A DNA stretch of 64,000 nt from Paenibacillus plantiphilus (GTDB lineage Bacteria; Bacillota; Bacilli; Paenibacillales; Paenibacillaceae): assembly GCF_927798095.1 (NCBI RefSeq), contig NZ_CAKMMF010000014.1, positions 106,184 through 170,183 on the forward strand, read 5' to 3'. A program made the position numbers and the translations under genes. Position 1 is the stretch's first letter. The number at the start of each line of letters is the position of its first letter. Below, in pieces: positions 52,738-59,927 of this stretch. The notes beneath the pieces were generated by a model. That model did no database searches, was not told the DNA's origin, and worked only from the letters and a program-made list of their open reading frames with translations.

Positions 52738-54108
52738 CTATTCCGTTTGGGCGTTCAGCTGTATCAGCTGCACCTGTGCTTCCAGCTCAATAGCGGCCAA
52801 TGCTTCCTCCACCGATTTGCGACCGTCAACAACCTCGTTGAGCTCTGTCGTGATTACCGTCTCCAGCAATTGGGGCAACTCAGCGAATCGGCTGTTAGCG
52901 GGCATTTCGTTGCGGTCAAATGAGAGCTGATAGAACGGCTCCATGTTTTTGCTGTCCTTTGTCTGCATATGCGTAGTGCGCGACCACATTTCATCCGGAT
53001 TTCTGGAACGGATTCGCGCAATTTCATCACCGCTGCTATATTTTACAAATTCCCATGCTGCCTCTAAATTCGGTGAATGCGCATTTACGGCGAACACTTC
53101 ATTCAACTCGAAATTTCTCGACTGCCCTGAGGAAACGGTTGGGGCGTTCAATATCTCCCAATTAAATGTCCGCTCCCCTTCCGCCTCGTCGATCTGGCTT
53201 AAATCCTTCAGCATATCCGGGTCTCCCATCGTCATTGCCACCCGTCCGGCCTGGAACAGGTGATCCAGCATCCACATCTCCGTGTATGACATGTCCGGCG
53301 TTTTCGGCAGATCCCCTACTTGCACAACACCGCTCTTGTACAGCTGCGCAACAAGCTCGAAGGCATGCTTCCAGCTCGGGGTCTGCAGCGTAACCTTCCC
53401 CTGTTGCTCCATCTTAAGCCCCATCGCGTCTGCCACCGTTAACAGCAGATTGTAAGGCGTATTCCGATATTCCCCGTTATCATAGCCAAAAATTCTGCCC
53501 TTGTCGCCGCCAGTAACAGGAAACCGCATCGCCGTAAGAAACAGTTCCTCCCAGCTCAGCTTATCGGAGGGAAGCGCAATGCCATGCTTCTCGAACAGAT
53601 CCTTATTGATGAATAGCGCCTGGCTAGTAAAAGTCGGAGCGAGGGCATACAGCTTGCCCTTCCCCTTCATTCTCAAATACTCAATAATCGTCGGGTGAAT
53701 GTTCGCGATATCAAATTTATCCCGGATAATGGCAGGCTCCAAATCGTATAGAACCCCATCCGCAGCCAGCCGCTCCAGCTCATCAATGCCAACCATGATG
53801 ACATCCGGTTTCTCTTCCTCAATCAGCTTATGATAGGCCGCATTCAGGTCGGGGACCTCACCGGGGCTGTAGCTGTGCAATTTTGACGTGGAAACCACTT
53901 CAATATCCATATGCTCATGCTCAGCCATAAACAAATAGCCGTATTTGTTCATGAAGCTCTGCTCATCCCAGTACATCACCTTGATCGTGCCCGAAATATC
54001 GCTATCCACGGGCTCAACAGCCTCTCCTCCAAATATGCTGCAGCCAGCAGCAAGCGAGAGACACAACACCATGATCAGAATTGCAGCCATACGCATGCGC
54101 GTTCTCAT
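52738..54108 (-). CDS. Orphan extracellular solute-binding lipoprotein
   Basis: The 456-residue product has a signal peptide with lipobox LAAGC and the family 1 sugar-binding fold: SGTIKVMYWDEQSFMNKYG, LYALAPTFTSQALFINKDLFEKHGI, SWEELFLTAMRF, VAMTMGDPDML and LEAAWEFVKYSS. AAGGACGG precedes the ATG by 7 nt. It should sit on the outer membrane face, but no permease or ATPase gene accompanies it. Together with 59928-61250 and 61251-62486 it belongs to a set of three similar orphan lipoproteins (shared DEIARIRSR/DEAARLRSR and NRVEPFYQL-type segments). Confidence 0.88.
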   Translation of the reverse strand: MRTRMRMAAILIMVLCLSLAAGCSIFGGEAVEPVDSDISGTIKVMYWDEQSFMNKYGYLFMAEHEHMDIEVVSTSKLHSYSPGEVPDLNAAYHKLIEEEKPDVIMVGIDELERLAADGVLYDLEPAIIRDKFDIANIHPTIIEYLRMKGKGKLYALAPTFTSQALFINKDLFEKHGIALPSDKLSWEELFLTAMRFPVTGGDKGRIFGYDNGEYRNTPYNLLLTVADAMGLKMEQQGKVTLQTPSWKHAFELVAQLYKSGVVQVGDLPKTPDMSYTEMWMLDHLFQAGRVAMTMGDPDMLKDLSQIDEAEGERTFNWEILNAPTVSSGQSRNFELNEVFAVNAHSPNLEAAWEFVKYSSGDEIARIRSRNPDEMWSRTTHMQTKDSKNMEPFYQLSFDRNEMPANSRFAELPQLLETVITTELNEVVDGRKSVEEALAAIELEAQVQLIQLNAQTE

Positions 54109-54312
54109 TCTATAACCGTCCTTACTAATAAAATGGCCTTCGCTCCACAGCGAACTTGGAGTGATTAACCTCGTCTGCTTAACTTCCTGTAATACTACAT
54201 ACTATACAATGACAACTTCAATGTCTATCTGGCCCGAAAATATTTGAAGCGCGAATCGATTATCGCCCTCCAATAATAGTTCCTCTTATTCAATACGATT
54301 CAAGTCGAGAAA

Positions 54313-54346
54313 AAGCTCGAAGATCATCATGCTGATCTTCGAGCTT
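54313..54346 (-). terminator. Intrinsic terminator of the BlaI/BlaR1-like operon
   Basis: AAGCTCGAAGATCA and TGATCTTCGAGCTT are perfect 14-bp complements with a 6-nt loop; the minus strand continues with TTTTCTCG. It begins 20 bp after the stop of the sensor gene. Confidence 0.9.
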
Positions 54347-54365
54347 ATTTCTGCTTGGGCAAGTT

Positions 54366-56360
54366 CTATGACATATACGCGATTTTAATATTTTTCACCT
54401 TAAGGCTGGAATCATATTCGACTAATAGTTTTATATTTCCCCATGTAATTCCGCTTCCCGGAGGGGTTGGTGAGCTTGAAACGACGGTTTTGATGCCATC
54501 CTCAGCGAAGAGATAGTAGAAGTCTTTTTGAAAATCAACCTCATTCGCCCAATCGTTCAGCAGAAACTTGGCGTAATTCTCCTCTCTCCGCTCATCACCC
54601 GTATCAACAATAATTTTAACCGTATCGCCATTGTCCGTAATAGAGGATGTTACCCGTTCTTGAATGGCCTTCATCGGGTCTTCTACCGGAAGCTCGCTAA
54701 GATCCTCCATATTCAACACATGAATCTCCTGCTTATAAATATTATCAGGCCGCTGCTCGGAATCGCTCGCGATTAAGAAAATGACAATCTCATCCCGCCC
54801 GTCAGCATCGACATCTCCCACATTTACATAGGGATGAACTTTAGAAGTAGTGAGCTTCGTTCTACTTTTCCACGCGAAGGTTTTCGAGCCCGTGCTTGTC
54901 CGAACAGTAATATTTTCAATGATGGCATCCGGTGTTGTGCCATAATCTTCAATGATGTCATCCTGCGTCCGTGTGCCATATAGCGCAACGCCGTCATTCT
55001 CGACTAACAGCTCGCCCAGAGCAGCATCTTGCGTTGGCTGCCGCTCCTTTTCGCTTCCACCCAGCTGCATGATATGATCTCCATAAACGGCAGACCCTTG
55101 CGTATTTCCCGATGAGCTGTCACTGGCATTCGTCAGCGCGCAGCCGCTCAGCAGCAGCATGAGCGAGATGCCAAGCAGCGACCATCGGTAAGCATTCGGT
55201 TTCTGAGATTGGATCATACGTATTCTCCTTTTCAATTCCTGCTTGTTCCCTGAGATCGTTACTGTACTGGCCAAACGTCGAGTCGGTGCAGAGAACAGCT
55301 CCAGCAGCTTAATAATCGTACGCGCATAATCAGTAGATTCATGGGCTCCCATATGAGCCAGCGCCATAGAATCACATGCCAGCTCCTGGTCCTCACGCAG
55401 CTTGTTATAGGAAAACCAGAGCAGCGGATTGAACCAGTGCAGAATGAGCAGCGCATTCATAATAGCGTTAACGGCAAGATCATTTCGCTTCAAATGGCAT
55501 AGCTCATGCAGATAAATATGACGAAGCTCCCGCTCGCTCAGCAGCTCCATGACTCCTGTCGGCATCAACAATTTGGGTCGGAAAACACCCATCAAAGTCG
55601 GGCTGACCACATGCCTCGATTCTATTAAAGCAAGCTTGCGCCGAATGCCCAGCTCCTGTTTGCATTGCTCAAGAATCGCCAGACTGTCCGTCCTCGCAAC
55701 ATGGGGCTCAAGCTTGATCCTCCTAATGAATGGCACATTGACTCTAATCAGCAGACCCGCTGCTGCCAGAGCGCCTATCAACCAGATCATAGACATCAAC
55801 TGTACAAAGGAAAGCGTGCTTCGTTCCGTCGCAATATGCGCGCTCTCCTCTGCGTCCGATGAAGCGATTAATTGCGGAACTGATGCAGGAGCTGCTGATT
55901 CTTGTTCATGAGCTGCAAACCCTTGCTGCCGCACCGCATTTGTCTGCCCCGCTGTTGTCTGTTCTACTAATGTCTGCCCTGCTGTTGTCTGTTCTACTAA
56001 TGTCTGCCCTGCTGTTGTCTGCTCTACTAATGTCTGCCCTGCTGTTGTCTGCTCTGCCGAAGTCTGTTCTACTGCTCCCTTCTCCGCTGGAGTCTGCTCT
56101 GGAGAAGACGCTGCTGGCCCGGCTTCATTTGCCTCCATTCGTATATCCAACGACACAACGTTGAACACACTAAACGAGCTATCCGGCGTCCATGGCAGCA
56201 GCAATCTCAATACCAGGAGCATCCACAGCATATAGGACCATCTCGGCTTTAATCGCTCTCCTAGCAGCAGCTTTGCCGCCAATATGAATACGATAAGAAC
56301 ACAGGCCATCAAAGACGTGGTCAGAATCCACTGGAAAAATTGCGTCAATAGGGATAGCAT
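54366..56360 (-). CDS. BlaR1/M56-family membrane metallopeptidase with unusual sensor domain
   Basis: The 664-residue protein has N-terminal membrane helices, a linker with the decapeptide EQTTAGQTLV repeated (about 100-140), further helices and the zinc peptidase motif HELCHLKRND (His285, Glu286, His289) with REDQELACD. A late helix (about 400-418, ending LLLSGC) precedes an extracellular domain of about 240 residues. That domain lacks the SxxK/SxN/KTG motifs of a penicillin-binding sensor and instead has DVDADGRDEIVIFLIAS, an FG-GAP-like or VCBS-like segment. The signal sensed is therefore probably not a beta-lactam. By analogy the peptidase would trigger loss of the BlaI-type repressor encoded 4 bp upstream. 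Confidence 0.88.
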   Translation of the reverse strand: MLSLLTQFFQWILTTSLMACVLIVFILAAKLLLGERLKPRWSYMLWMLLVLRLLLPWTPDSSFSVFNVVSLDIRMEANEAGPAASSPEQTPAEKGAVEQTSAEQTTAGQTLVEQTTAGQTLVEQTTAGQTLVEQTTAGQTNAVRQQGFAAHEQESAAPASVPQLIASSDAEESAHIATERSTLSFVQLMSMIWLIGALAAAGLLIRVNVPFIRRIKLEPHVARTDSLAILEQCKQELGIRRKLALIESRHVVSPTLMGVFRPKLLMPTGVMELLSERELRHIYLHELCHLKRNDLAVNAIMNALLILHWFNPLLWFSYNKLREDQELACDSMALAHMGAHESTDYARTIIKLLELFSAPTRRLASTVTISGNKQELKRRIRMIQSQKPNAYRWSLLGISLMLLLSGCALTNASDSSSGNTQGSAVYGDHIMQLGGSEKERQPTQDAALGELLVENDGVALYGTRTQDDIIEDYGTTPDAIIENITVRTSTGSKTFAWKSRTKLTTSKVHPYVNVGDVDADGRDEIVIFLIASDSEQRPDNIYKQEIHVLNMEDLSELPVEDPMKAIQERVTSSITDNGDTVKIIVDTGDERREENYAKFLLNDWANEVDFQKDFYYLFAEDGIKTVVSSSPTPPGSGITWGNIKLLVEYDSSLKVKNIKIAYMS
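55941..56060 (-). repeat. 30-bp minisatellite in the M56 sensor gene
   Basis: Four copies of a 30-bp unit (TGTCTGCCCTGCTGTTGTCT plus GTTCTACTAA or GCTCTACTAA) run at exact 30-bp spacing, encoding the decapeptide repeat of the extracytoplasmic linker. The differences between units are single bases, so the number could vary between strains without breaking the frame. Confidence 0.92.
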
Positions 56361-56364
56361 CGGC

Positions 56365-56742
56365 TTACTCCCTTCTTTGCTCCAGAATCGCTTTCAAATC
56401 CGCTATGTCTTCCTTCGTCAGCTGCTCGTCCTTCAGAAAATTGACCAGCATCGGCTTCATAGCGCCGCCGTATATACGCTTCAGCAGCGACGTCGTTTCC
56501 GAGCGGACACATTCTTCTTCTCTAACTAGCGGCTCATACAGATAGTTTCGCCCGTCGGGATTGCAGGCGACAGCTTCCTTCTCAACCAACCGTTTAATTA
56601 ACGTTCTTACCGTCTTGGGATTCCATTCCTTGCTGCCCTCCAGCGCCTTGACAACCTCATTTGCTGTAAGCGGCGAGTGTGACCACAGCACCTTCATAAC
56701 TTCCCATTCCGCATCCGATATTCGCGGTACTCGGGTATCCAA
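56365..56742 (-). CDS. BlaI/MecI-family transcriptional repressor
   Basis: The 125-residue protein has the winged-helix domain ISDAEWEVMKVLWSHSPLTANEVVKAL and WNPKTVRTLIKRLVEKEAV, then a C-terminal dimerisation helix pair ending LKAILEQRRE, as in BlaI. It starts at TTG 56742 with GGAGAG 9 nt upstream. It should bind the two palindromes in its own promoter and repress both itself and the sensor gene 4 bp downstream. Confidence 0.93.
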   Translation of the reverse strand: MDTRVPRISDAEWEVMKVLWSHSPLTANEVVKALEGSKEWNPKTVRTLIKRLVEKEAVACNPDGRNYLYEPLVREEECVRSETTSLLKRIYGGAMKPMLVNFLKDEQLTKEDIADLKAILEQRRE

Positions 56743-56761
56743 TTACTCTCACTCTCCATTC

Positions 56762-56814
56762 GATTACATTTGTAATCCTAACGTTAGATTACACACGTAA
56801 TCCAATTCTGTCAA
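56762..56814 (-). promoter_or_regulatory. Promoter with BlaI-type double operator
   Basis: The minus strand has TTGACA (56809-56814), a 17-nt spacer and TAATCT (56786-56791). Two palindromes, GATTAC-ACAC-GTAATC (56787-56802, overlapping the spacer and -10) and GATTAC-ATTT-GTAATC (56762-56777), are spaced 25 bp apart, with CTAACGTTAG, itself a palindrome, between them. Both fit the TACAnnTGTA-like BlaI/MecI operator class. The arrangement supports tight autorepression. Confidence 0.85.
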
Positions 56815-56890
56815 CCATAATTATTCATCCATTCCCGCAGCGACTTCTGTTCATTCCTCCATCTGAAAATATGAACAACGCGTGACACAA

Positions 56891-56908
56891 TTGTGAAAGT
56901 TATCACAA
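56891..56908 (+). promoter_or_regulatory. Rex-like box 1 upstream of the NADH oxidase gene
   Basis: TTGTGAAAGTTATCACAA differs at one position from the Rex pattern TTGTGAA-N4-TTCACAA. It lies upstream of the promoter. Confidence 0.7.
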
Positions 56909-56935
56909 AGATGCGACCTATTCTACAATTACCTA

Positions 56936-56964
56936 TTGTCAATCTCCCTCGTTAGTCATATGAT
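56936..56964 (+). promoter_or_regulatory. Candidate sigma-A promoter of the NADH oxidase gene
   Basis: TTGTCA (56936-56941), a 17-nt spacer and TATGAT (56959-56964) form a good match. An alternative is TTGTGA (56980-56985), 17 nt, TATGGT (57003-57008). Either start would place the palindromes at 56979-57061 at or just beyond the initiation site, where bound repressor blocks transcription. Confidence 0.6.
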
Positions 56965-56978
56965 AGTACCAATCAATG

Positions 56979-56998
56979 ATTGTGATTTAAATCACAAT
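56979..56998 (+). promoter_or_regulatory. Perfect 20-bp palindrome, Fnr/Crp-like or Rex-like box 2
   Basis: ATTGTGATTTAAATCACAAT is fully symmetric. Its TGTGA-N6-TCACA core equals the Bacillus Fnr consensus and is also close to a Rex site. Confidence 0.8.
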
Positions 56999-57009
56999 GT
57001 TATATGGTT

Positions 57010-57027
57010 TTGTGAAAATATTCACGT
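57010..57027 (+). promoter_or_regulatory. Rex-like box 3
   Basis: TTGTGAAAATATTCACGT matches TTGTGAA-N4-TTCACAA at all but the last two positions. Confidence 0.65.
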
Positions 57028-57043
57028 TATTCCATGTCGTTAT

Positions 57044-57061
57044 TTGTGAATTTAATCACAA
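57044..57061 (+). promoter_or_regulatory. Rex-like box 4
   Basis: TTGTGAATTTAATCACAA differs from the Rex pattern at one position. It ends 9 bp before the ribosome binding site AAGGAGG and would act as a roadblock or late operator. Confidence 0.65.
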
Positions 57062-57085
57062 CTAAACCTCAAGGAGGAATTTCAA

Positions 57086-58414
57086 ATGAAAATTATCGTC
57101 ATAGGCTGTACACATGCCGGAACAGCTGCCATTACTGGAATCGCTAAGCTCCACCCTGAAGCCAACATAACTGTTTATGAGCGCAATGACAACATTTCCT
57201 TCCTCTCGTGCGGAATCGCGCTTCATGTCGGCGGAGTTGTGCAGGATGCGGGACAGCTTTTCTACGCCACACCTGCCCAACTGGAGGAGTTGGGCGTCGC
57301 AACGCGTATGCGCCACGACGTGCTAGCAGTCGATACAGCGAAGAAGACCGTTCTGGTCCGCAATCTTGAGACAGGCGAAGAGCTTGAGGACCAGTACGAC
57401 AAGCTTGTAATGACGACGGGCTCGTGGCCGATTATTCCGCAGATGGACGGTATGGAGCTGGATAATATTTTACTATGCAAAAACTACGCCCATGCTCAGA
57501 CGATTATTCAAAAAGCGCAGAAAGCGCAGCGTATTACCGTTATTGGCGCAGGCTACATCGGCATTGAATTGGTGGAGGCGTTCGAGCAGCTCGGCAAGAC
57601 GGTCACTCTAATCGACAATACAGATCGTGTATTGTTCAAATATTTGGATCGCGAATTCACCGACATGACGGAGGAAGCGCTGCAAGCTCGCGGCATTAAG
57701 CTGGAATTGGGGCAGACTGTCACCTCGTTCAGCGGCGAGCAAGGCATGGTCAGCCGCGTGCATACAACAGGCGGAGAATACGAGACAGATATGGTTGTGC
57801 TGTGTATCGGCTTCCGCCCCAACACGAATCTGCTCAAAGGGCAGGTGGAGATGCTGCCAAGCGGGGCTATCGTGGTTGACAGCTATATGCGCACCAGCAA
57901 TAAGGATGTCTATGCAGCCGGCGACAGCTGTGCGGTCAAATATAATCCTACGGGCCAGCACGCTTATATCCCGCTCGCGACAAACGCCGTTAGGATGGGA
58001 ACGCTCGTCGCTCGCAATCTGCTGCAGCCCACAATTCCGTATATGGGGACGCAGGGAACCTCGGGTATCAAAATCTATCACTATAATATCGCCTCGACCG
58101 GTATGACCGAGCAAGCGGCACTTGCCGCAGGAATGGGCGTGAAGGCCGTCACCCTCCATGAGAATTACAGACCGGAGTTCATGCCCACGTATGAAAAGGT
58201 GCTGCTGAAGGTCGTATACGAGCAGGAAACCGGCCGCATCATCGGTGCTCAGGTTCTCTCGAAGGCTGACCTGACACAGACAATCAATACGATCTCGGTC
58301 TGCATTCAGAATGGCATGACGATGGATCAGCTCAGCTTCGTGGACTTCTTCTTCCAGCCGCATTACAACAAGCCGTGGAACCTGCTCAATCAAGCCGGAC
58401 TGCAGGCGATGTAG
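57086..58414 (+). CDS. nox: NADH oxidase (water-forming type)
   Basis: The 442-residue flavoprotein has the FAD site MKIIVIGCTHAGTAA (His10), the single redox-active Cys42 in SFLSCGIAL, the NADH-binding GAGYIGIE and the late FAD motif VYAAGDSC. This single-cysteine pattern is that of four-electron NADH oxidases and NADH peroxidases, which regenerate NAD+ by reducing O2 to water; coenzyme A disulfide reductase is the main alternative. AAGGAGG lies 8 nt before the ATG. Four Rex/Fnr-like boxes upstream fit induction by a high NADH/NAD+ ratio or oxygen change. A terminator follows. Confidence 0.92.
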   Translation: MKIIVIGCTHAGTAAITGIAKLHPEANITVYERNDNISFLSCGIALHVGGVVQDAGQLFYATPAQLEELGVATRMRHDVLAVDTAKKTVLVRNLETGEELEDQYDKLVMTTGSWPIIPQMDGMELDNILLCKNYAHAQTIIQKAQKAQRITVIGAGYIGIELVEAFEQLGKTVTLIDNTDRVLFKYLDREFTDMTEEALQARGIKLELGQTVTSFSGEQGMVSRVHTTGGEYETDMVVLCIGFRPNTNLLKGQVEMLPSGAIVVDSYMRTSNKDVYAAGDSCAVKYNPTGQHAYIPLATNAVRMGTLVARNLLQPTIPYMGTQGTSGIKIYHYNIASTGMTEQAALAAGMGVKAVTLHENYRPEFMPTYEKVLLKVVYEQETGRIIGAQVLSKADLTQTINTISVCIQNGMTMDQLSFVDFFFQPHYNKPWNLLNQAGLQAM

Positions 58415-58447
58415 CACCAGCAAAATAGAGTGATTCCTGGTGAAATC

Positions 58448-58490
58448 GAGGCTGTCCCAAAGCAGACTATTGCTTTTGGAACAGCCTCTT
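58448..58490 (+). terminator. Intrinsic terminator of the NADH oxidase gene
   Basis: GAGGCTGTCCCAAAGCA pairs with TGCTTTTGGAACAGCCTC; TT follows, then the sequence becomes mixed. The GCTGTCCCA/TGGAACAGC core recurs in the terminator at 17689-17735. Confidence 0.8.
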
Positions 58491-58661
58491 AACATGAGCG
58501 CGCTAGTCCGCTTCCGAATCGCAGAAACCAAACCATACATAGAGTTCTCACCAACCCTATTGAGCTACTCTGCCGTCCATCACTATATATTAATACTTGA
58601 TTATCTATCGCTAATTCCCAATAAACAATCACCCAAGCAACCTGCGGAATTCATATGCCAA

Positions 58662-58814
58662 CTACTTCCACAATACATCTCCAATGTTTTTTCCAGCCTT
58701 CACACACAATAAGAAAAGAACGATTGAAGCTATTATAGATATAATTCCATAAAGAAAAGGATGCTTACTTATCACATTCATAAAAGAAGAATAATAATCA
58801 TTGCTTAATTTCAT
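58662..58814 (-). CDS. Small single-pass membrane peptide (50 residues)
   Basis: A perfect ribosome binding site (GAAGGAGG) precedes ATG 58814 and the frame closes at TAG 58662. The 50-residue product starts MKLSNDYYSSFMNVISKHP, has one hydrophobic segment (YGIISIIASIVLFLLCV) and ends KAGKNIGDVLWK. The positive C-terminal end and size resemble small membrane peptides such as toxins, holin-like peptides or transporter regulators, but no family can be named. No partner gene or antisense RNA is evident. The strong translation signal is the main reason to accept it. Confidence 0.6.
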   Translation of the reverse strand: MKLSNDYYSSFMNVISKHPFLYGIISIIASIVLFLLCVKAGKNIGDVLWK

Positions 58815-59167
58815 TCGTAAATCCTCCTTCCAACTAACCTTATTGTGGATTTTGGTTTTGGGCCGCCTTTGTTTCTACGGACATCCATGACCGTAGGAAC
58901 CACTTTTTGCGGAAACCCCATTTTGTAAAGGACATCTATTGACAATAAACGCTCATTCCCGCCCCATTTAAGCTGTTTTTGATAGCTATTAAACAAAGGT
59001 GTCCGTTAGTTGCGGCAGATTTCGCCGTTTGACGAGCTGATGGTCATCGATGACCGATAGACTGCTGGCGGGGGGTTAACAGCGATCGGAAAAGCCCTCT
59101 GCCCCGCAGCGCTTTCGTCTAAAAGTTGTCAAACACTGATTTCTGTCATGATACAGATGTCGAACAA
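58815..59167. other. Non-coding stretch with a distant inverted repeat
   Basis: CCTTTGTTT (58866-58874) and AAACAAAGG (58991-58999) are complements about 115 bp apart, each next to a GGACA-type motif (CTACGGACATCC and GGTGTCCGTTAG). Within it lies a smaller TACGG/CCGTA pair (58875-58894). An open frame crosses the region on the minus strand but has no ribosome binding site. It could be a dispersed intergenic repeat or the remains of a small element. I see no tRNA or riboswitch shape. Confidence 0.4.
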
Positions 59168-59725
59168 TCAGGAGCTTACTAGCCCTATCGGCGTTATTAT
59201 GCCGTCCATGCTCACTGAATTTTTCTCCTGTCGGTAGGCTGCAAGACCTTCCTCCCCCTGCTGTGTCGCCCATTTCTGAAGTGTATTGCGCTCGTCCACA
59301 TAGTCGAAGAAAGGAACACTGAAGCCGCAGGAGGTTTTTACCGCATCGATTGTTGCGCAAATAATTTGTCTGGCGCCCGGCAGAGGGTCGAAATGTCCGA
59401 CAAGCGCCTCCCATTCCGGCGTCTCCGGCAGCACCACACGCCCTTTGCCGTATAACCTCAATATCATCGGAGCGCCTTCAAAGGCAATGAACATGAACGT
59501 AATCCGTCCATTATCGATCAGATGTGCGCTCGTCTCGTTGCCGCTGCCCGTCAAATCCAAGTAAGCGACTTCAGACGGCGAGAATATTCGCAGTACATCA
59601 TGGCCTTTAGGTGATATGTTGACATGCCCCTCCGAATCCAGCGGCGCTGACCCTACGAAGAATATGCGCTGCTTCTTAATAAATGCCTCGTGCTGGGGCT
59701 CTATTTGCGAGAAAAGCTTACCCAT
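59168..59725 (-). CDS. Pyridoxamine 5'-phosphate-oxidase-fold flavin-binding protein
   Basis: The 185-residue protein has the split-barrel pattern: FFVGSAPLDSEGHVNISPKGHDVLRIFSPSEVAYLDLTGSGNETSAHLIDNGRITFMFIAFEG, with the strand LRLYGKGRVV after it. This is the PNPOx-like subgroup that binds FMN and often acts as a general flavin reductase or detoxification enzyme. True PdxH function is unlikely. AAAGGAG precedes the ATG by 8 nt and TATAAT (59758-59763, minus strand) is a candidate -10 box. Monocistronic. Confidence 0.88.
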   Translation of the reverse strand: MGKLFSQIEPQHEAFIKKQRIFFVGSAPLDSEGHVNISPKGHDVLRIFSPSEVAYLDLTGSGNETSAHLIDNGRITFMFIAFEGAPMILRLYGKGRVVLPETPEWEALVGHFDPLPGARQIICATIDAVKTSCGFSVPFFDYVDERNTLQKWATQQGEEGLAAYRQEKNSVSMDGIITPIGLVSS

Positions 59726-59927
59726 AATGACCGCTCCTTTATTCCAAGTATAGTCTTATTATAACGAATAATTTAAGAGAAAGTGGATGAGCGCTAATAA
59801 AACCGATGACAGTAAATACAGCTAAATGATGGAATATTTTTGGGAAATAAAAGGAAGATGCGCTTCTCTGGCGAAACTATAGTTAACCTAATTAATTTCT
59901 TAGTAGCCGCTAAGCAACGAAGGAGAA

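Noticed and set aside
58500..58712. Plus-strand open frame after the NADH oxidase gene
   Set aside because: It starts inside the terminator, has no ribosome binding site and overlaps the better supported minus-strand membrane peptide.
58811..58996. 61-residue minus-strand open frame upstream of the membrane peptide
   Set aside because: Its only start is a TTG without a ribosome binding site, and its sequence is that of the intergenic inverted-repeat region.
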